Source: Naumovozyma dairenensis CBS 421 (taxonomy: Eukaryota > Ascomycota > Saccharomycetes > Saccharomycetales > Saccharomycetaceae). From it: DNA of 64,000 nucleotides. The notes under the pieces are model-generated. The model did no database searches. It was not told the origin of the DNA and was given only the letters and a program-made list of their open reading frames with translations. Within the stretch, counting starts at the first letter, position 1. The number at the start of each line of letters is the position of its first letter. The DNA lies in NCBI RefSeq assembly GCF_000227115.2, contig NC_016485.2, forward strand, positions 372,001 through 436,000, in the 5' to 3' direction. A program made the position numbers and the translations under genes. Of the stretch, positions 9,744 through 20,644 are shown in pieces.

Positions 9744-10452
9744 TACTAGAGGATTTAGGGACTATCTATCCTCTTAATTGGCTAGGTACCGCTTTGTTTA
9801 TTCCTAAAGGCAATGTTTTGCTGTCGTAACCATTTATTTTTGAAGTCGTACGAAAGAACCCATGTTGAAACTTTAGAAATTATTCCCCTAGGCTTCCGAT
9901 TGGTTTCCTACTTGTTTCTCATAGCTATAAATTTCCCATTATAGTTATTGAGGCAAAAACGCCTAAAAGCATCAAAATTATTCACACCTAGTTGGGGTTA
10001 CCCGGTATTGGGTAAAAAGTATCCTTCAAGTTAACCATGGATACTATACAGTTAAGTGTCACAGGAAAAAATTATCGTGTCACTTTGTCACTTCATCGAG
10101 GAATATACCAAGAAGAATGGGTTTTTTTAAAAATAAGTGTAACAATAAAATTCCAAAAGGTAGCAGGGTGAAATTTTTCAACGTTTACTTATATTTCTGG
10201 AGGAAACACGCTTTCTTCTCTTTTTCTTTGAAAAAAGATATATGGGATTTATAAAGAGCCTTTGCTCAAGTTAGAAATTCTTTCTAGTCTTCAATACTTT
10301 TTCAGTACCCTTTCCTCGTGTGTTCATTGGAACAAACGGTTTTTTTGTCAATTCCCATTCACAAAAAGTAAAGTTCGCTTATTACTTAAAAGCAGACGAA
10401 TAAGAATACGAATAAGAATAAAAGTGTTACAATATCTCAAGAAAAGTTAAAA
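9744..10452. other. Divergent promoter region SPC3 / MFS transporter
   Basis: A 709-base spacer without a gene. The 90 bases before the transporter ATG carry a short purine-rich AATAAGAATACG tandem (about 10399-10420). I see no Gal4, PDRE or Aft1-type site. Confidence 0.4.
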
Positions 10453-12033
10453 ATGTCTGATAAAAAAATTTGTCATTTAGGATTGGTTTCCTTTATTATG
10501 TCCATTGCAGGATTTATATTGGGTATGGAAATTACATCATTAGCTGTCTTTTTAACTAGTGAATATTTTAATCAATATTTTAATAATCCTTCACCTTTTC
10601 AACAAGGTATTTTAATGGCCTCTTCAACCTTCGGTGGTCTTTTCGGTTGTATTATCTATACTTTGATAGTAGCAAAGTGTGGCAGAGTCACTTTATTCCA
10701 TCTTGGCTCCATTTTATGGTTTATTGGCTCAATTGTTGGGATTTTTGTTTACAATATTTGGATGATTGCAGCATCAAGATTTATTAAAGGTATTACTATT
10801 GGAATTTTTTCAATTTTAATTCCTGCTTATATTAGTGAATTATATCCAGCAAAGAAAAAGGGTAGGGTTATGGGGTATACTCAATTAGCCTGCACACTAT
10901 CTACTCTTATTATTCATTATCTTTGTGTTGGATTAAATGAACTTGGAAATGATGTTTCATTTAGAGCTGCTTGGGGGTTCGAAATTTTACCAGTATTATT
11001 GTTTTTTGGTCTTACTTTCTGGTTACCTGAAACTCCACAATGGTTAACTTTACATGGGGACTATACCAAAGCTCAAATAATTCAAAATAATGTTGCAACA
11101 AGTTACAATTCAAGACATAATGAAGTTAATCATATTGATCTTTTACATAAAATCGATTTAGCTGGTATTTATGGTGATGGTTCAAATGATTTGAAATACA
11201 TGGACCTTTTCAAGAAGCCTTATTGGAAACAAACTCTTTTCGGAACTATTTTACAATTGTTAGTTCAATTTAGTGGTATCAACATTTTGTTGTTTTACAT
11301 CACCTATATTTGTGAAATGATTGGTTTGAAAGGTGAGGAAAAATTTGTTTGTGCTTCCATTCCATATTTTATTAACACTGGGTTAAGTCTTTTCCCAATT
11401 ATGTATATGGATCATGTCAAGAGGAAAATAAGTACCTTATTTGGTGCTTTCCCTTTAAGTTTGATAATGATTGCTATAGGTGTTATAATGGCCGTATTTG
11501 GTCATAGTGTTAAACCTATTGATGGTAATAAGTCCATTGTTTGGTTTATTGAAGGTAAACCGGGGCTTTGGATCTTGGGGCTTTGCCTCCTTTTCGTTGT
11601 CATTTTTGCTTTGACGTTATCTTGTATGCCAACAATTTTTACAAGTGAGATTTTTGAATTGAAATCAAGACCAAAAGGAATGGCGTTCTGTATTTCAGCT
11701 GGGTGGTTATTAAACTGTATTTTGACTTTGTTAGCACCCTTAATGATGGAATATTTGAAATGGGGGACATTTATCTTACTTGGAGGTGTTACCTTTGTTG
11801 TTTCAATTATAATTTCCATCTATGGTAAAGAAACTTATAATTTAAGTGAAAAACAGATTTCTAGTTTGTTTGATAAAAATAAAAGGGGTAGTTTCACGGG
11901 TTCAAGTGATGATAATAAAAGTACCAGTACTAATGAGAATACAACCATGTCCATTTCAATCAAATCCAAAGAAAACCCTGCAAGTCAACCTATCATTTTA
12001 CAAAAATACTCCGGGTCGTCATTTTCTGTTTGA
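10453..12033 (+). CDS. MFS sugar-transporter-family protein, YFL040W-like
   Basis: A 526-residue polytopic protein with about 12 transmembrane segments and a hydrophilic Ser/Thr/Asn-rich tail. Sugar-porter signatures are present but eroded: KCGRVTLFHLGS in loop 2-3, ISELYPAKKKGRVMG after TM4, LPETPQWL where typical hexose transporters have PESPRWL, and QLLVQFSGINILLFY in TM7. The usual TM1 GYDTG-type motif reads GMEITSLAV. The best positional candidate is the uncharacterised S. cerevisiae transporter YFL040W, next to FET5. The substrate is unknown, and the changed motifs make ordinary hexose uptake uncertain. Confidence 0.8.
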   Translation: MSDKKICHLGLVSFIMSIAGFILGMEITSLAVFLTSEYFNQYFNNPSPFQQGILMASSTFGGLFGCIIYTLIVAKCGRVTLFHLGSILWFIGSIVGIFVYNIWMIAASRFIKGITIGIFSILIPAYISELYPAKKKGRVMGYTQLACTLSTLIIHYLCVGLNELGNDVSFRAAWGFEILPVLLFFGLTFWLPETPQWLTLHGDYTKAQIIQNNVATSYNSRHNEVNHIDLLHKIDLAGIYGDGSNDLKYMDLFKKPYWKQTLFGTILQLLVQFSGINILLFYITYICEMIGLKGEEKFVCASIPYFINTGLSLFPIMYMDHVKRKISTLFGAFPLSLIMIAIGVIMAVFGHSVKPIDGNKSIVWFIEGKPGLWILGLCLLFVVIFALTLSCMPTIFTSEIFELKSRPKGMAFCISAGWLLNCILTLLAPLMMEYLKWGTFILLGGVTFVVSIIISIYGKETYNLSEKQISSLFDKNKRGSFTGSSDDNKSTSTNENTTMSISIKSKENPASQPIILQKYSGSSFSV

Positions 12034-12419
12034 TATTAGAATCAAAAAAACTTCAGTAATTGTTCAGATATTTATTTATTTATTTATTTATTTATATATT
12101 CTTATTGTTTTTTTGTTTATTTATTTATTAAGACTGTTTTAAATCCAATACTTCTATGCTTTAACACATTCATTACTCTGCAACTTAATTACTTGACAAA
12201 AAGAATATGTATGTTCCTCGCTTTGTTTACGTTTCCGAAGCAGGTAATTTTGAAAAATTTATCCGCCAAGCGTGTTCAAAATAGTCAAAATATGATTTGA
12301 GGATTTTATTAAATATTATTATAGTTACTGATTCGTGTATAATAAATGGAAAGCGACACTAGCATTGTGTGAATCTCAGGTTTCATGACGATTGGGGGAG
12401 GATTTTTTATTAAAGAAGC
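12034..12419. other. Intergenic region, transporter to KIN3
   Basis: 386 bases without a gene. A (TTTA)n microsatellite occupies about 12070-12096 in the presumed 3' UTR of the transporter, and a shorter one is near 12117-12130. Confidence 0.6.
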
Positions 12420-13700
12420 ATGTACCACCGTCAAGTCCATAATCAAGAGTATCAAGTCCTTGAAGAAATTGGAAGAGGATCCTTTGGTTCAGTCCGTAAA
12501 GTGATCCATATTCCGACGAAGAAATTAATGGTTAGAAAAGAAATTAAATATGGTCATATGAATTCGAAGGAGAGACAACAATTAATATCAGAATGTAAAA
12601 TTTTATCGCAGTTGAAATTTGAAAATATTGTGGATTTTTATAATTGGGATTTCAATGATTCTGAAAAAGTCCTTTATCTATATATGGAATATTGTTCTCG
12701 TGGCGATTTAGCGTTAATGATTAAATCGTACAAGTCAAGGAATAAGTATATTCCTGAAAAGATAATATGGGGGATCTTAGCTCAGTTACTAATGGCATTA
12801 CATAAGTGTCATTATGGTGTGGAATTAAGTCCACTTATAACGATATATGATAGAATGAAACCACCAACTAAGGGTAAAAATATTGTTATTCATAGAGATT
12901 TGAAACCGGGCAATATTTTCCTTAGTAATGAAAATAATAATGATGATAATAATGATGATAATGATCAGCAAAAAAATAAAGATGATAATGACCTTCATTT
13001 GGAAAATAATATACCAAACGCAAGTGGACGTGGAAACAATATGAAAGTGGATTATAGCCAAGTTGTGGTTAAGTTAGGAGATTTCGGTCTTGCAAAATCA
13101 TTAGAGACAAGTATTCAATTTGCCACGACATATGTTGGCACACCATATTATATGTCTCCAGAGGTATTAATGGATCAACCCTATTCTCCATTAAGTGATA
13201 TATGGTCATTAGGTTGTGTCGTATATGAAATGTGTTCGTTACATCCACCTTTCCAAGCTAAAACATTTTTAGATTTACAAAATAAAATTAAAACTGGTAA
13301 GGTAGATAAGATTCCTGAATATTATTCCAATGGATTAAATGCGATCATTCATTCTATGATTGATGTGGATTTAAAGACTAGACCTTCCACATTTGAACTT
13401 TTACAAGATATTCAAATTAGAACTGCAAGAAAGTCATTACAATTGGAAAGATTTGAAAGGAATCTTCTGGCATATGAGAGTGAATTAGTCAACATTGAAA
13501 AAATCTTAGAAAAGCAAGCGACAGAGTATGAGAGAGAATTGAGTCATTTGAAAGAACACTTCGTTCAAGCTGTAGAGGAACGTGTAAGGGAAGTTATTAA
13601 TGGTAAGAAAGTTGGCAAAGCGCCTGAATCAATGTATACAAACGGATATAGTGAAGGACTTTCTCGCCCAGCGTATCATTGGCAGACAAGGTACAGGTAA
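12420..13700 (+). CDS. KIN3: NIMA-related serine/threonine kinase
   Basis: A 426-residue NIMA-family kinase matching Kin3 (YAR018C), implicated in mitotic exit, spindle checkpoint and DNA-damage response. The N-terminal kinase domain shows the glycine loop GRGSFGSV (about 18-25), the lysine-containing VRKEIK, catalytic HRDLKPGN (about 158-165), DFG, and activation-loop end SPE. As in S. cerevisiae there is a hydrophilic insert between HRDLKPGN and DFG. Here it is Asn/Asp-rich (about 169-215, coded by AATGAT-type repeats). A C-terminal coiled coil (about 335-395) and the ending [10 protein letters not shown] match the family. BUD14 follows, as on S. cerevisiae chromosome I, but ADE1 is absent from between them. 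Confidence 0.96.
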   Translation: MYHRQVHNQEYQVLEEIGRGSFGSVRKVIHIPTKKLMVRKEIKYGHMNSKERQQLISECKILSQLKFENIVDFYNWDFNDSEKVLYLYMEYCSRGDLALMIKSYKSRNKYIPEKIIWGILAQLLMALHKCHYGVELSPLITIYDRMKPPTKGKNIVIHRDLKPGNIFLSNENNNDDNNDDNDQQKNKDDNDLHLENNIPNASGRGNNMKVDYSQVVVKLGDFGLAKSLETSIQFATTYVGTPYYMSPEVLMDQPYSPLSDIWSLGCVVYEMCSLHPPFQAKTFLDLQNKIKTGKVDKIPEYYSNGLNAIIHSMIDVDLKTRPSTFELLQDIQIRTARKSLQLERFERNLLAYESELVNIEKILEKQATEYERELSHLKEHFVQAVEERVREVINGKKVGKAPESMYTNGYSEGLSRPAYHWQTRYR

Positions 13701-14193
13701 AAAAACAACCTCGCTTGAACACGAAAGCACCCAAACAAAAAATAATAATTATATGATTTGAGTAAAATTTGAATATATAAATTGCATATGAAAAGAGTTA
13801 ATTACCTTCTCCTTTCACCTCGTTCTTGCTGGTACAAAAATGGCTTGCTTATTCACCATCTTCTTCTTAGAAGCTTATTATAGTTTACATACGTATAAAA
13901 TTAAAATGTTACCGAAGCGCTGGGTAACAACGGCAAGAGAGCGAAAAATACCACTTCTAGAAGAAAAAATCAACAGTCAATCTCTATAGAATCTTGATTT
14001 TAGATCTAGCGGCAACATTCTTGATCAGTTTGAAGTTCGATTCAGGTAACAAAAAGGCATCGACTGATCGTTGTTCTTGCCAAGAATAATTTATGATATT
14101 TGATAGAAAAACTAAATCAAAAAAAGTTAGTCATCATCATTCTGGAACAACATTCTTTACGAAATAGAACATCGGTATAAAAAGAGAAAAACA
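13701..14193. other. Intergenic region KIN3-BUD14
   Basis: 493 bases between two genes on the same strand. I see no recognisable element and no remnant of ADE1. Confidence 0.4.
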
Positions 14194-16434
14194 ATGAGCT
14201 ATGATGGAATAAAATCAAAATCTATCGCTGCTTCCTCCAATGTAATAAGGATACCTCCCATATTAGATATGAGTTTCTTGAATGATACCAGCAATAACAG
14301 AATTGATGAAGCTCAAGATAAACTATTGCATGATCCGACTTTAGTGGAAAATTATTCAGATGTGCTAAAGACAAAGCCTGAAAGTCGTTTCATTAAATCT
14401 AGTGATGATGATAGCAGCAGTGCTGCTGGAAGTGTCGTTTTAACGCCAACTGCTTCATCAGATATCTCACCTTCTAAGTTGCAGAGAAGTAGCATATTAA
14501 GTACATCGTCTAGTCGTTATTCGATGCAAGCAAATATTAAAGAAGATAAGGAAACCACGAATGTTAATGAAAGCCATCAACCGGCAGGATACGATCCAAT
14601 TATGGAAGAAGAAGATAAAATAGAGGAGGAACATATTGAAACAAGCAATATTGATAGAGAAGAAAGTGATTCTGACGAAGATAATAACAGGAATGATTAT
14701 GACTATTCAGATTCTGACTTCGAAGATAATTTAGAACAGCGATTACATAAACTAAATTCTTCCTTATCGGATAATAATACAGATGATGAATTACACCCCG
14801 AACAGTATACCAACGATTTAGAACGTACTCATAGTCAACTACATGAGACTCTTCATGATAATGATGATGATGATGTCTATAAAGATTTGGAACTCGCTTT
14901 ATCCGCAGATGAAGACGAAGAAAATGAAAGTGATGAAGAAGGCATGGAAGAGGAATACCAACCGTTACCGCCCCCGCAGGAATTAGATCCAGAAAAATTA
15001 TACGCTTTGTATGCGTTCAAGGGACCGGACTCATCTCATTGTCAATTAGAACAAGATGAAGCATGTATACTTTTGAATGATCAGGATTCATATTGGTGGT
15101 TAATCAAGAGATGTAATGATGGTAAGATCGGGTTTGCTCCTGCTGAAATCTTGGAAACTTTCCCAGAAAGATTAGCTAGATTGAATTGTTGGAAAAATGA
15201 AAATATGTCATCTCGATCTCTTGATCTCACCACTTCTGATAATGTTGTTGCTGCTGACACACTTACTGTCAAAGAGAGTCCCAATGAACATCTTAACAAA
15301 GACCCCGAATTGGAGAAGAAGGATACTAAATTGTCAGAAAGTTCCAGAGAAGTGAACAAAGACGCATTAAGTATTTTAAAAGCTTATAAAAAGGGAAACA
15401 AATCAGTTAGTTTTAACGACGTGATAAGTTATGCTGATCGATTTATTGAAGAGCATAATACAGAGAATGAGATAAATGAAGAACTGAGCGGTGTCACACA
15501 TCATGATGAGTTTTCTCAGGAAAGACTTGATTTCAATGATGATATCAGTGATACTGTTAGTGACGTTTCCTTTACAACAGGAAATGCGTCACCACTTAAT
15601 ATAAAGAAAACAAGACAACCTGTAGAAGAAGTTAAAAGAATACCGAGTGCCTTTGCAGAAAATAATAGTGATGAAGATATTGAATCAACTGAGAAGTTAA
15701 GTCTGACAGAGGATATTCATGCAGGTTTAACTGACCAAGATAAACAGGATGGAAAGCCCGAAAGTAAAGATGATCTTAAGAAGATATTTGAAGCTCCAGT
15801 TTTACCATTTGGATCTACAGCTAGTGCTACAGATAAAATTCAAAACTCTACGTCCGACTATTCGATATCTAGTATTGGCGAGTTTTCGCCATCTTCGTCA
15901 GAAAGAACGGAGGATTCACCTAACATGCCAAGTGGAGAATTTTCTAAACCATCAAGTGCAGCTGTAATCCCAACCCTTCGAGCGGTTCAAGATATATCTA
16001 AATTTGTTAAAAATGAGGATGGAATAGATACTAATTCTATCGAGAAAACACTGATAGAGGGTGATGGAGAAAATAAGTCAGAAGCAGATATAGATGCAGC
16101 CTCTTTGACATCCTCTGACATAGACAATGATCATGCTGAGGCAATGCTAGACGCTGATATATGTGAACAAAACTCTAAATCATCGTTAGTCTCTTCAACA
16201 TCAGAAGGAATATTTATGGATTCACAGAAGGCTCAATCTACAACAAGTATAAATAGTACTTTCTCCATGGCAAAGGAAAAGCTTGATCTGAACACTAACC
16301 GGCAGGATATAGTTGAAAAAGCATTGGCTATTGATGATAGTGAACCACATGAAATCATCAAAAATCTATATAACCCATTATTCAATAAGATGGATGATCT
16401 TCTGCAACAATTGGACAAAATTATCCAAAGTTAG
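14194..16434 (+). CDS. BUD14: SH3-domain cell-polarity protein, Glc7 regulator
   Basis: A 746-residue, largely disordered acidic protein matching Bud14 (YAR014C), which forms complexes with Kel1/Kel2 and the PP1 phosphatase Glc7, controls formin Bnr1 and affects bud-site selection. The single SH3 domain covers about 266-325 (EKLYALYAFKGPDSSHCQL through GFAPAEILETFPERL). Near residue 402, NKSVSFNDVISYADRF contains a KSVSF motif of the RVxF class that docks PP1. The rest is rich in Ser, Asp and Glu. The C-terminal HEIIKNLYNPLFNKMDDLLQQLDKII looks like a conserved helical end. The start is the first in-frame ATG. Confidence 0.92.
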   Translation: MSYDGIKSKSIAASSNVIRIPPILDMSFLNDTSNNRIDEAQDKLLHDPTLVENYSDVLKTKPESRFIKSSDDDSSSAAGSVVLTPTASSDISPSKLQRSSILSTSSSRYSMQANIKEDKETTNVNESHQPAGYDPIMEEEDKIEEEHIETSNIDREESDSDEDNNRNDYDYSDSDFEDNLEQRLHKLNSSLSDNNTDDELHPEQYTNDLERTHSQLHETLHDNDDDDVYKDLELALSADEDEENESDEEGMEEEYQPLPPPQELDPEKLYALYAFKGPDSSHCQLEQDEACILLNDQDSYWWLIKRCNDGKIGFAPAEILETFPERLARLNCWKNENMSSRSLDLTTSDNVVAADTLTVKESPNEHLNKDPELEKKDTKLSESSREVNKDALSILKAYKKGNKSVSFNDVISYADRFIEEHNTENEINEELSGVTHHDEFSQERLDFNDDISDTVSDVSFTTGNASPLNIKKTRQPVEEVKRIPSAFAENNSDEDIESTEKLSLTEDIHAGLTDQDKQDGKPESKDDLKKIFEAPVLPFGSTASATDKIQNSTSDYSISSIGEFSPSSSERTEDSPNMPSGEFSKPSSAAVIPTLRAVQDISKFVKNEDGIDTNSIEKTLIEGDGENKSEADIDAASLTSSDIDNDHAEAMLDADICEQNSKSSLVSSTSEGIFMDSQKAQSTTSINSTFSMAKEKLDLNTNRQDIVEKALAIDDSEPHEIIKNLYNPLFNKMDDLLQQLDKIIQS

Positions 16435-16762
16435 ATATAATTTATTTAATATATAAAAAAGAAATATATTCCCTCATAGTCATATTAATATTATACAGTC
16501 AACATATTATTCCGGTCATTTTTTAGGCACTTCTTTGAAAAGTTCTTTTAGATAACTATTTTGTAACCATCCATATAAACTTGTTTCGAAACTTCCCCAT
16601 TGCGAAAAAAAAAATTAATTAAAAAAAAAAATAATCAAGAAGTTATCGATGAGACAAAATAAAAGTTGTAACTATTCAATTTAATATAGGTGATTTTTAT
16701 TAAATACGTACATGAGGTAATACACATTGAATGTCTCTTCTTATAATCCTATAAACACAATA
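16435..16762. other. Intergenic region BUD14-KAP104
   Basis: 328 bases without a gene. It contains an A-rich tract (about 16605-16635), which often marks a nucleosome-poor yeast promoter. Confidence 0.4.
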
Positions 16763-19579
16763 ATGTCAGTGGCAGCACAATGGGTACCAGATGAAGCTTC
16801 TCTGGTTCAATTAGGATCCTATTTAAGGAATTCCATGTCACCCGATGCGATACAACGTACCGATGCGATGGAATCATTGAAATCGTTACAATTACAGCCA
16901 GAATTCTTCAATTATCTATGTTACATCCTAATTGAAGGTGAGACGGATAATACGTTACGTTCACATTTCCCCATGAATGAATTGGCAAATTATAGAGCTA
17001 CCGCGGGTTTATTATTGAAGAATACTATATTAGATGATGAAAATGAAGGGATCTTGAAAAGAATGGATCTAGGTTACGTCAAGGGACATATCGTTGCTGG
17101 CTTAGTCCACAGTAATGGTAACTCTTTGGTTTCGAATGTTACCGGTATTGTTATTACTACTTTATTTTCCACTTATTATAGACAACATAGGAATGATTTC
17201 ACCGGGTTACAAATTATAAGTCAATTATTAGAGTTATCATCACAAGGTAATTTAGGTAGTACTAAGGCACTTTCTAAAATTATGGAGGATAGTGCTCAAT
17301 TTTTCCAATTGGAATGGTCTACAAGTCCCGACAACAATGGTAATGTAATTAAACCAATTGATATGTTAGTGGATAATTTTATGAATTTCATTAAAGATGA
17401 TAATTTGGATGATTTAGTTAGAGCAGAGGTTATCAAATGTATTAATTGTATCATCCCGTTACAATGTCAAAGTTTTATTGTCAAGATTGATGATTTTTTG
17501 AATGTAGTTTTCCAATTAGCACAATCTAATGAAAATAATCAAATTAGGATTCAACTTTGTATTGCGTTAGGGTATCTTTTAGATTTTAGACCAGATAAAT
17601 TAGTTAACCATTTGAATGGTATTATTCAATTCATGTTACATTTGATTGGGACTGTTAATGATGAAAAAGTCGGAATTGAAGCATGTGAATTTTTACATGG
17701 ATTTGTTTGTAATTCTAATATTCCAAGCCATATTTTACAACCATTTGTGGCTGAAATTGTACCAGTTTTGTTGACGAAGATGGTTTACAATAAGGATGCC
17801 ATTGCTATTTTAGAAAGTTCGAATGATTTGGATGATACCATTCTAGAAGATAAAGATGAAGATATTAAACCAATTGCTCCAAGAATTGTTAAGAAAAGAG
17901 ACGATACAGAAGAGGACTTTACTGATGATGAAGATGCAGGTGATGAAGACACAGATGACGATGATGTAGAGAGTCAATGGAACTTAAGAAAATGCTCTGC
18001 GTCCACTTTAGATGCGATGACTACTATTCTACCAAGAGATGTGATGGATATTGCATTCCCATTCTTACGGGAACATTTAACATCTGAAATGTGGTACATT
18101 CGAGAAGCCACCGTGTTAGCACTTGGTGCTATGGCTGAAGGTGGTATGAAATATTTCAATGATCAATTACCCGTATTGTTACCATTTTTAGTAGAACAAT
18201 TAAAGGATCAATGGGCGCCAGTACGGAAAATTACCTGTTGGACATTAAGTAGATTTTCTAGTTGGGTTTTACAAGATCATACAGAATTCTTATTACCCAT
18301 TTTGGAACCAATATTGGAGACGCTTGTGGATAAGAAGAAAGTGGTTCAAAAATCTGCCATTAGTAGTGTAGCTACTTTTATTGAAAATTGTGATTCTGAA
18401 TTAATTGAAANNACTCTATTGTATACAGATCTTCTACAAAGTTTCCAACGATGTTTCCAATTTTATAAGAAGAAGAATTTAATTATATTATATGACGCAG
18501 TGGGTAGATTTGCTGAAAAGGTGGAATTAGATGATGAAGGGATGAATGTGATCTTGCCGCCTTTGATAAATAAATGGAGTTCATTACCAGATCAAGATAG
18601 AGAACTATGGCCATTATTAGAATGTTTATCTTGTGTTGCATCATCTGTTGGTGAGAAATTTTTGCCCATGGCGCCAGATGTTTATGAAAGAGCATTTAGA
18701 ATATTATGCCATTGTATTGAATTAGAGAAGAAGTCACATGATGATCCAAGGATTGTTGTCCCTGAGAAGGACTTTATTATTACCTCCTTGGATTTAATTG
18801 ATGGATTATTACAAGGTCTTGGTCCTTTATGTGGGTCATTGATGTTTACGAATTCTACTGATAGCATTCCAATATTACAAATTGTTGTTGTATGTTTACA
18901 AGACTCAGTTCATGAAGTTAGACAAAGTGCATATGCTTTGTGGGGTGATATGGTTTATTTTTTTGCTGATAAGTTGAATTTTTACTTTAATGTTAATGAA
19001 CAAAATAAAGAAATTTTATCCCAAATATTGAAATTCATAGGGACAGAGATTATGCATAATGATGATACAGATGGTGTTTCTGCGGTTATGAATGCTATAT
19101 GGTGTTTAGGTTTAATGAGTACCAGATTGAATTTGTTTGGTGATTATGTCCTTGATATGTCGAGGATAGTGTTAGATTTATTTGTGACTAAGACTAGAGT
19201 TCTTGATAGTTCCATTATTGAGAATCTTGCCATTACCATAGGACAAATGGGGGTTAAATATCCCGAGGTATTTAGTAGAGATGATTTTGCTAATGATTCT
19301 AATTGGAATAAATGGTGTGATTCTGTTAAGTCGTTAGAATCTATTGAAGAAAAGAGTGAGACGTATATGGGTTTCATAAGAATATTGAATATGACAGATG
19401 AACGTATAAGAGCAAGTCATACAACATTAAAGAATATTATTAGTGGCTTATCAGAGAATGTTGATGTGAATATATTTGCTCAAGATATTTATAATTTTTT
19501 GATGAAATACTCGAATGACCTTCAAACTTTAAATCTTTCTACGGAGGAAATTGCATTTATCCAACAGTTTACCAGTTAA
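16763..19579 (+). CDS. KAP104: Transportin-type karyopherin beta-2
   Basis: A 938-residue importin matching Kap104 (YBR017C), which imports PY-NLS cargoes such as Nab2 and Hrp1 into the nucleus. HEAT repeats run throughout. Strong matches are LQPEFFNYLCYILIEGE and YRATAGLLLKNTIL near the N-terminus. The acidic insert typical of karyopherin beta-2 is at about 380-410 (EEDFTDDEDAGDEDTDDDD). The open frame extends 12 codons upstream to a TTG at 16727; the first ATG, at 16763 (MSVAAQW), is the natural eukaryotic start. Codon 18410-18412 contains two Ns, giving one unknown residue without breaking the frame. Confidence 0.96.
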   Translation: MSVAAQWVPDEASLVQLGSYLRNSMSPDAIQRTDAMESLKSLQLQPEFFNYLCYILIEGETDNTLRSHFPMNELANYRATAGLLLKNTILDDENEGILKRMDLGYVKGHIVAGLVHSNGNSLVSNVTGIVITTLFSTYYRQHRNDFTGLQIISQLLELSSQGNLGSTKALSKIMEDSAQFFQLEWSTSPDNNGNVIKPIDMLVDNFMNFIKDDNLDDLVRAEVIKCINCIIPLQCQSFIVKIDDFLNVVFQLAQSNENNQIRIQLCIALGYLLDFRPDKLVNHLNGIIQFMLHLIGTVNDEKVGIEACEFLHGFVCNSNIPSHILQPFVAEIVPVLLTKMVYNKDAIAILESSNDLDDTILEDKDEDIKPIAPRIVKKRDDTEEDFTDDEDAGDEDTDDDDVESQWNLRKCSASTLDAMTTILPRDVMDIAFPFLREHLTSEMWYIREATVLALGAMAEGGMKYFNDQLPVLLPFLVEQLKDQWAPVRKITCWTLSRFSSWVLQDHTEFLLPILEPILETLVDKKKVVQKSAISSVATFIENCDSELIEXTLLYTDLLQSFQRCFQFYKKKNLIILYDAVGRFAEKVELDDEGMNVILPPLINKWSSLPDQDRELWPLLECLSCVASSVGEKFLPMAPDVYERAFRILCHCIELEKKSHDDPRIVVPEKDFIITSLDLIDGLLQGLGPLCGSLMFTNSTDSIPILQIVVVCLQDSVHEVRQSAYALWGDMVYFFADKLNFYFNVNEQNKEILSQILKFIGTEIMHNDDTDGVSAVMNAIWCLGLMSTRLNLFGDYVLDMSRIVLDLFVTKTRVLDSSIIENLAITIGQMGVKYPEVFSRDDFANDSNWNKWCDSVKSLESIEEKSETYMGFIRILNMTDERIRASHTTLKNIISGLSENVDVNIFAQDIYNFLMKYSNDLQTLNLSTEEIAFIQQFTS

Positions 19580-19802
19580 CATAAATAACAAGAGGATTTC
19601 TTTTGCCTTATCTTCTATGAGTATAATTTTTTATAGAGAAATTTAAAGATATTACTAAAATAAAGATGCGTGTGTTTTGATATCTCTTTATACTCGATAA
19701 TGCAGCGAGAGATTTGTGGTTTATATTAATAATTATGCATTGGATTGAATATATAGAAGTATGTATGTGAACTACATTTTTATTTATTTTTTTCTTCCTT
19801 TC

Positions 19803-20252
19803 TCAGAATATTAGGTTTAATGTAAAACATAGACATAGAGCACCTAAACAAGCTGTTAAACAATCGTCATTGCCTCTTTGAGGGGGTTGTTGTTGTACAT
19901 ATATGGGTTGTTGTGGATGATGAGCCTGTGGTTGTTGTTGATATGGTGGTTGTTGGTACTGTTGCGGTTGCGATTGTTGATAGTATTGTTGATTTGGATG
20001 TTGTTGTTGGTAATATTGTTGCTGACTTTGATAATATTGTGGTGGGGCTTGTTCGTTGTAACCTCTTGTTCCAGTTTTATTCGAATTCTTCTGTGATGCT
20101 TGCGGTTTTGAGTACTGGATATAACAATATATATAGAATTGTACAGAATTGTTAGTAAATATGTCAATGTAGTATTTCTATTGAACATAGAAAGATGTAC
20201 ATACATGTTGGTTTGATCCACCTGCACCAGCGTAGTATTCTTGAGCAGACAT
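19803..20252 (-). CDS. Spliced CYSTM-family tail-anchored protein (YBR016W/YDL012C homologue)
   Basis: Reconstructed as two exons on the minus strand. Exon 1 is 20205-20252 ([16 protein letters not shown]). A 90-base intron covers 20115-20204. Exon 2 is 19803-20114, opening [13 protein letters not shown] and ending in TGA. The product is 119 residues: a Gln/Tyr/Pro-rich spacer, then [19 protein letters not shown] and [15 protein letters not shown], the cysteine-rich CYSTM tail expected to insert in and be palmitoylated at the plasma membrane. The ending closely matches S. cerevisiae YBR016W and YDL012C. Position between KAP104 and MNN2 equals the YBR016W locus. Splice signals are consensus: GTATGT donor, perfect TACTAAC, CAG acceptor. 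Confidence 0.93.
20115..20204 (-). other. Spliceosomal intron of the CYSTM gene
   Basis: The donor GTATGT is at complement 20199-20204 and branch box TACTAAC at complement 20151-20157. The first downstream AG (complement 20115-20116) is 37 bases from the branch A. Length is 90 bases and phase 0. Removing it joins two frames that together match the family from end to end. Confidence 0.93.
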
Positions 20253-20574
20253 CGTTAAAGTTTCCAGATTATAGGTTGATGTGTGAAATATGAGGATTAT
20301 AAAATCAAAATTACTGTTTATACATTGATCAGTTTAGATAACAACGTGTATATCCATATGTATATATATATATATAGTTATCAATTCCCCATTCCTCATC
20401 TACGATTCTTGAAGATAATAGACCAGGTAGCTCCGCCTGAAGGAATGAGGCTTTGTAACTTACTTTATCCTTAAAATTGTCCAGTGACGGTATGCGTAGA
20501 AGTAGGGCTTGAACAGGGTTTTGTATTTCAAAAGGGCCAGCATGACCTAGGTGTGTGTGAGGCCCAGATATTGT

Positions 20575-20594
20575 AGCCCTAATCGCAGCCCTAA
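20575..20594 (+). promoter_or_regulatory. Pair of Tbf1-type sites
   Basis: AGCCCTAA occurs at 20575-20582 and 20587-20594, both exact matches to the Tbf1 consensus ARCCCTAA, in the same orientation and 12 bases apart. They lie about 350 bases from MNN2 and 325 from the divergent CYSTM gene. Confidence 0.55.
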
Positions 20595-20644
20595 TTATTA
20601 TTAAGGGTTAAACCACCAAGCCCTGTACTACAAAAATTACCCTG

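Noticed and set aside
20514..20644. CAGGGT...ACCCTG ends that might be hAT termini
   Set aside because: Homology between the ends is short and gapped, and there is no target duplication.
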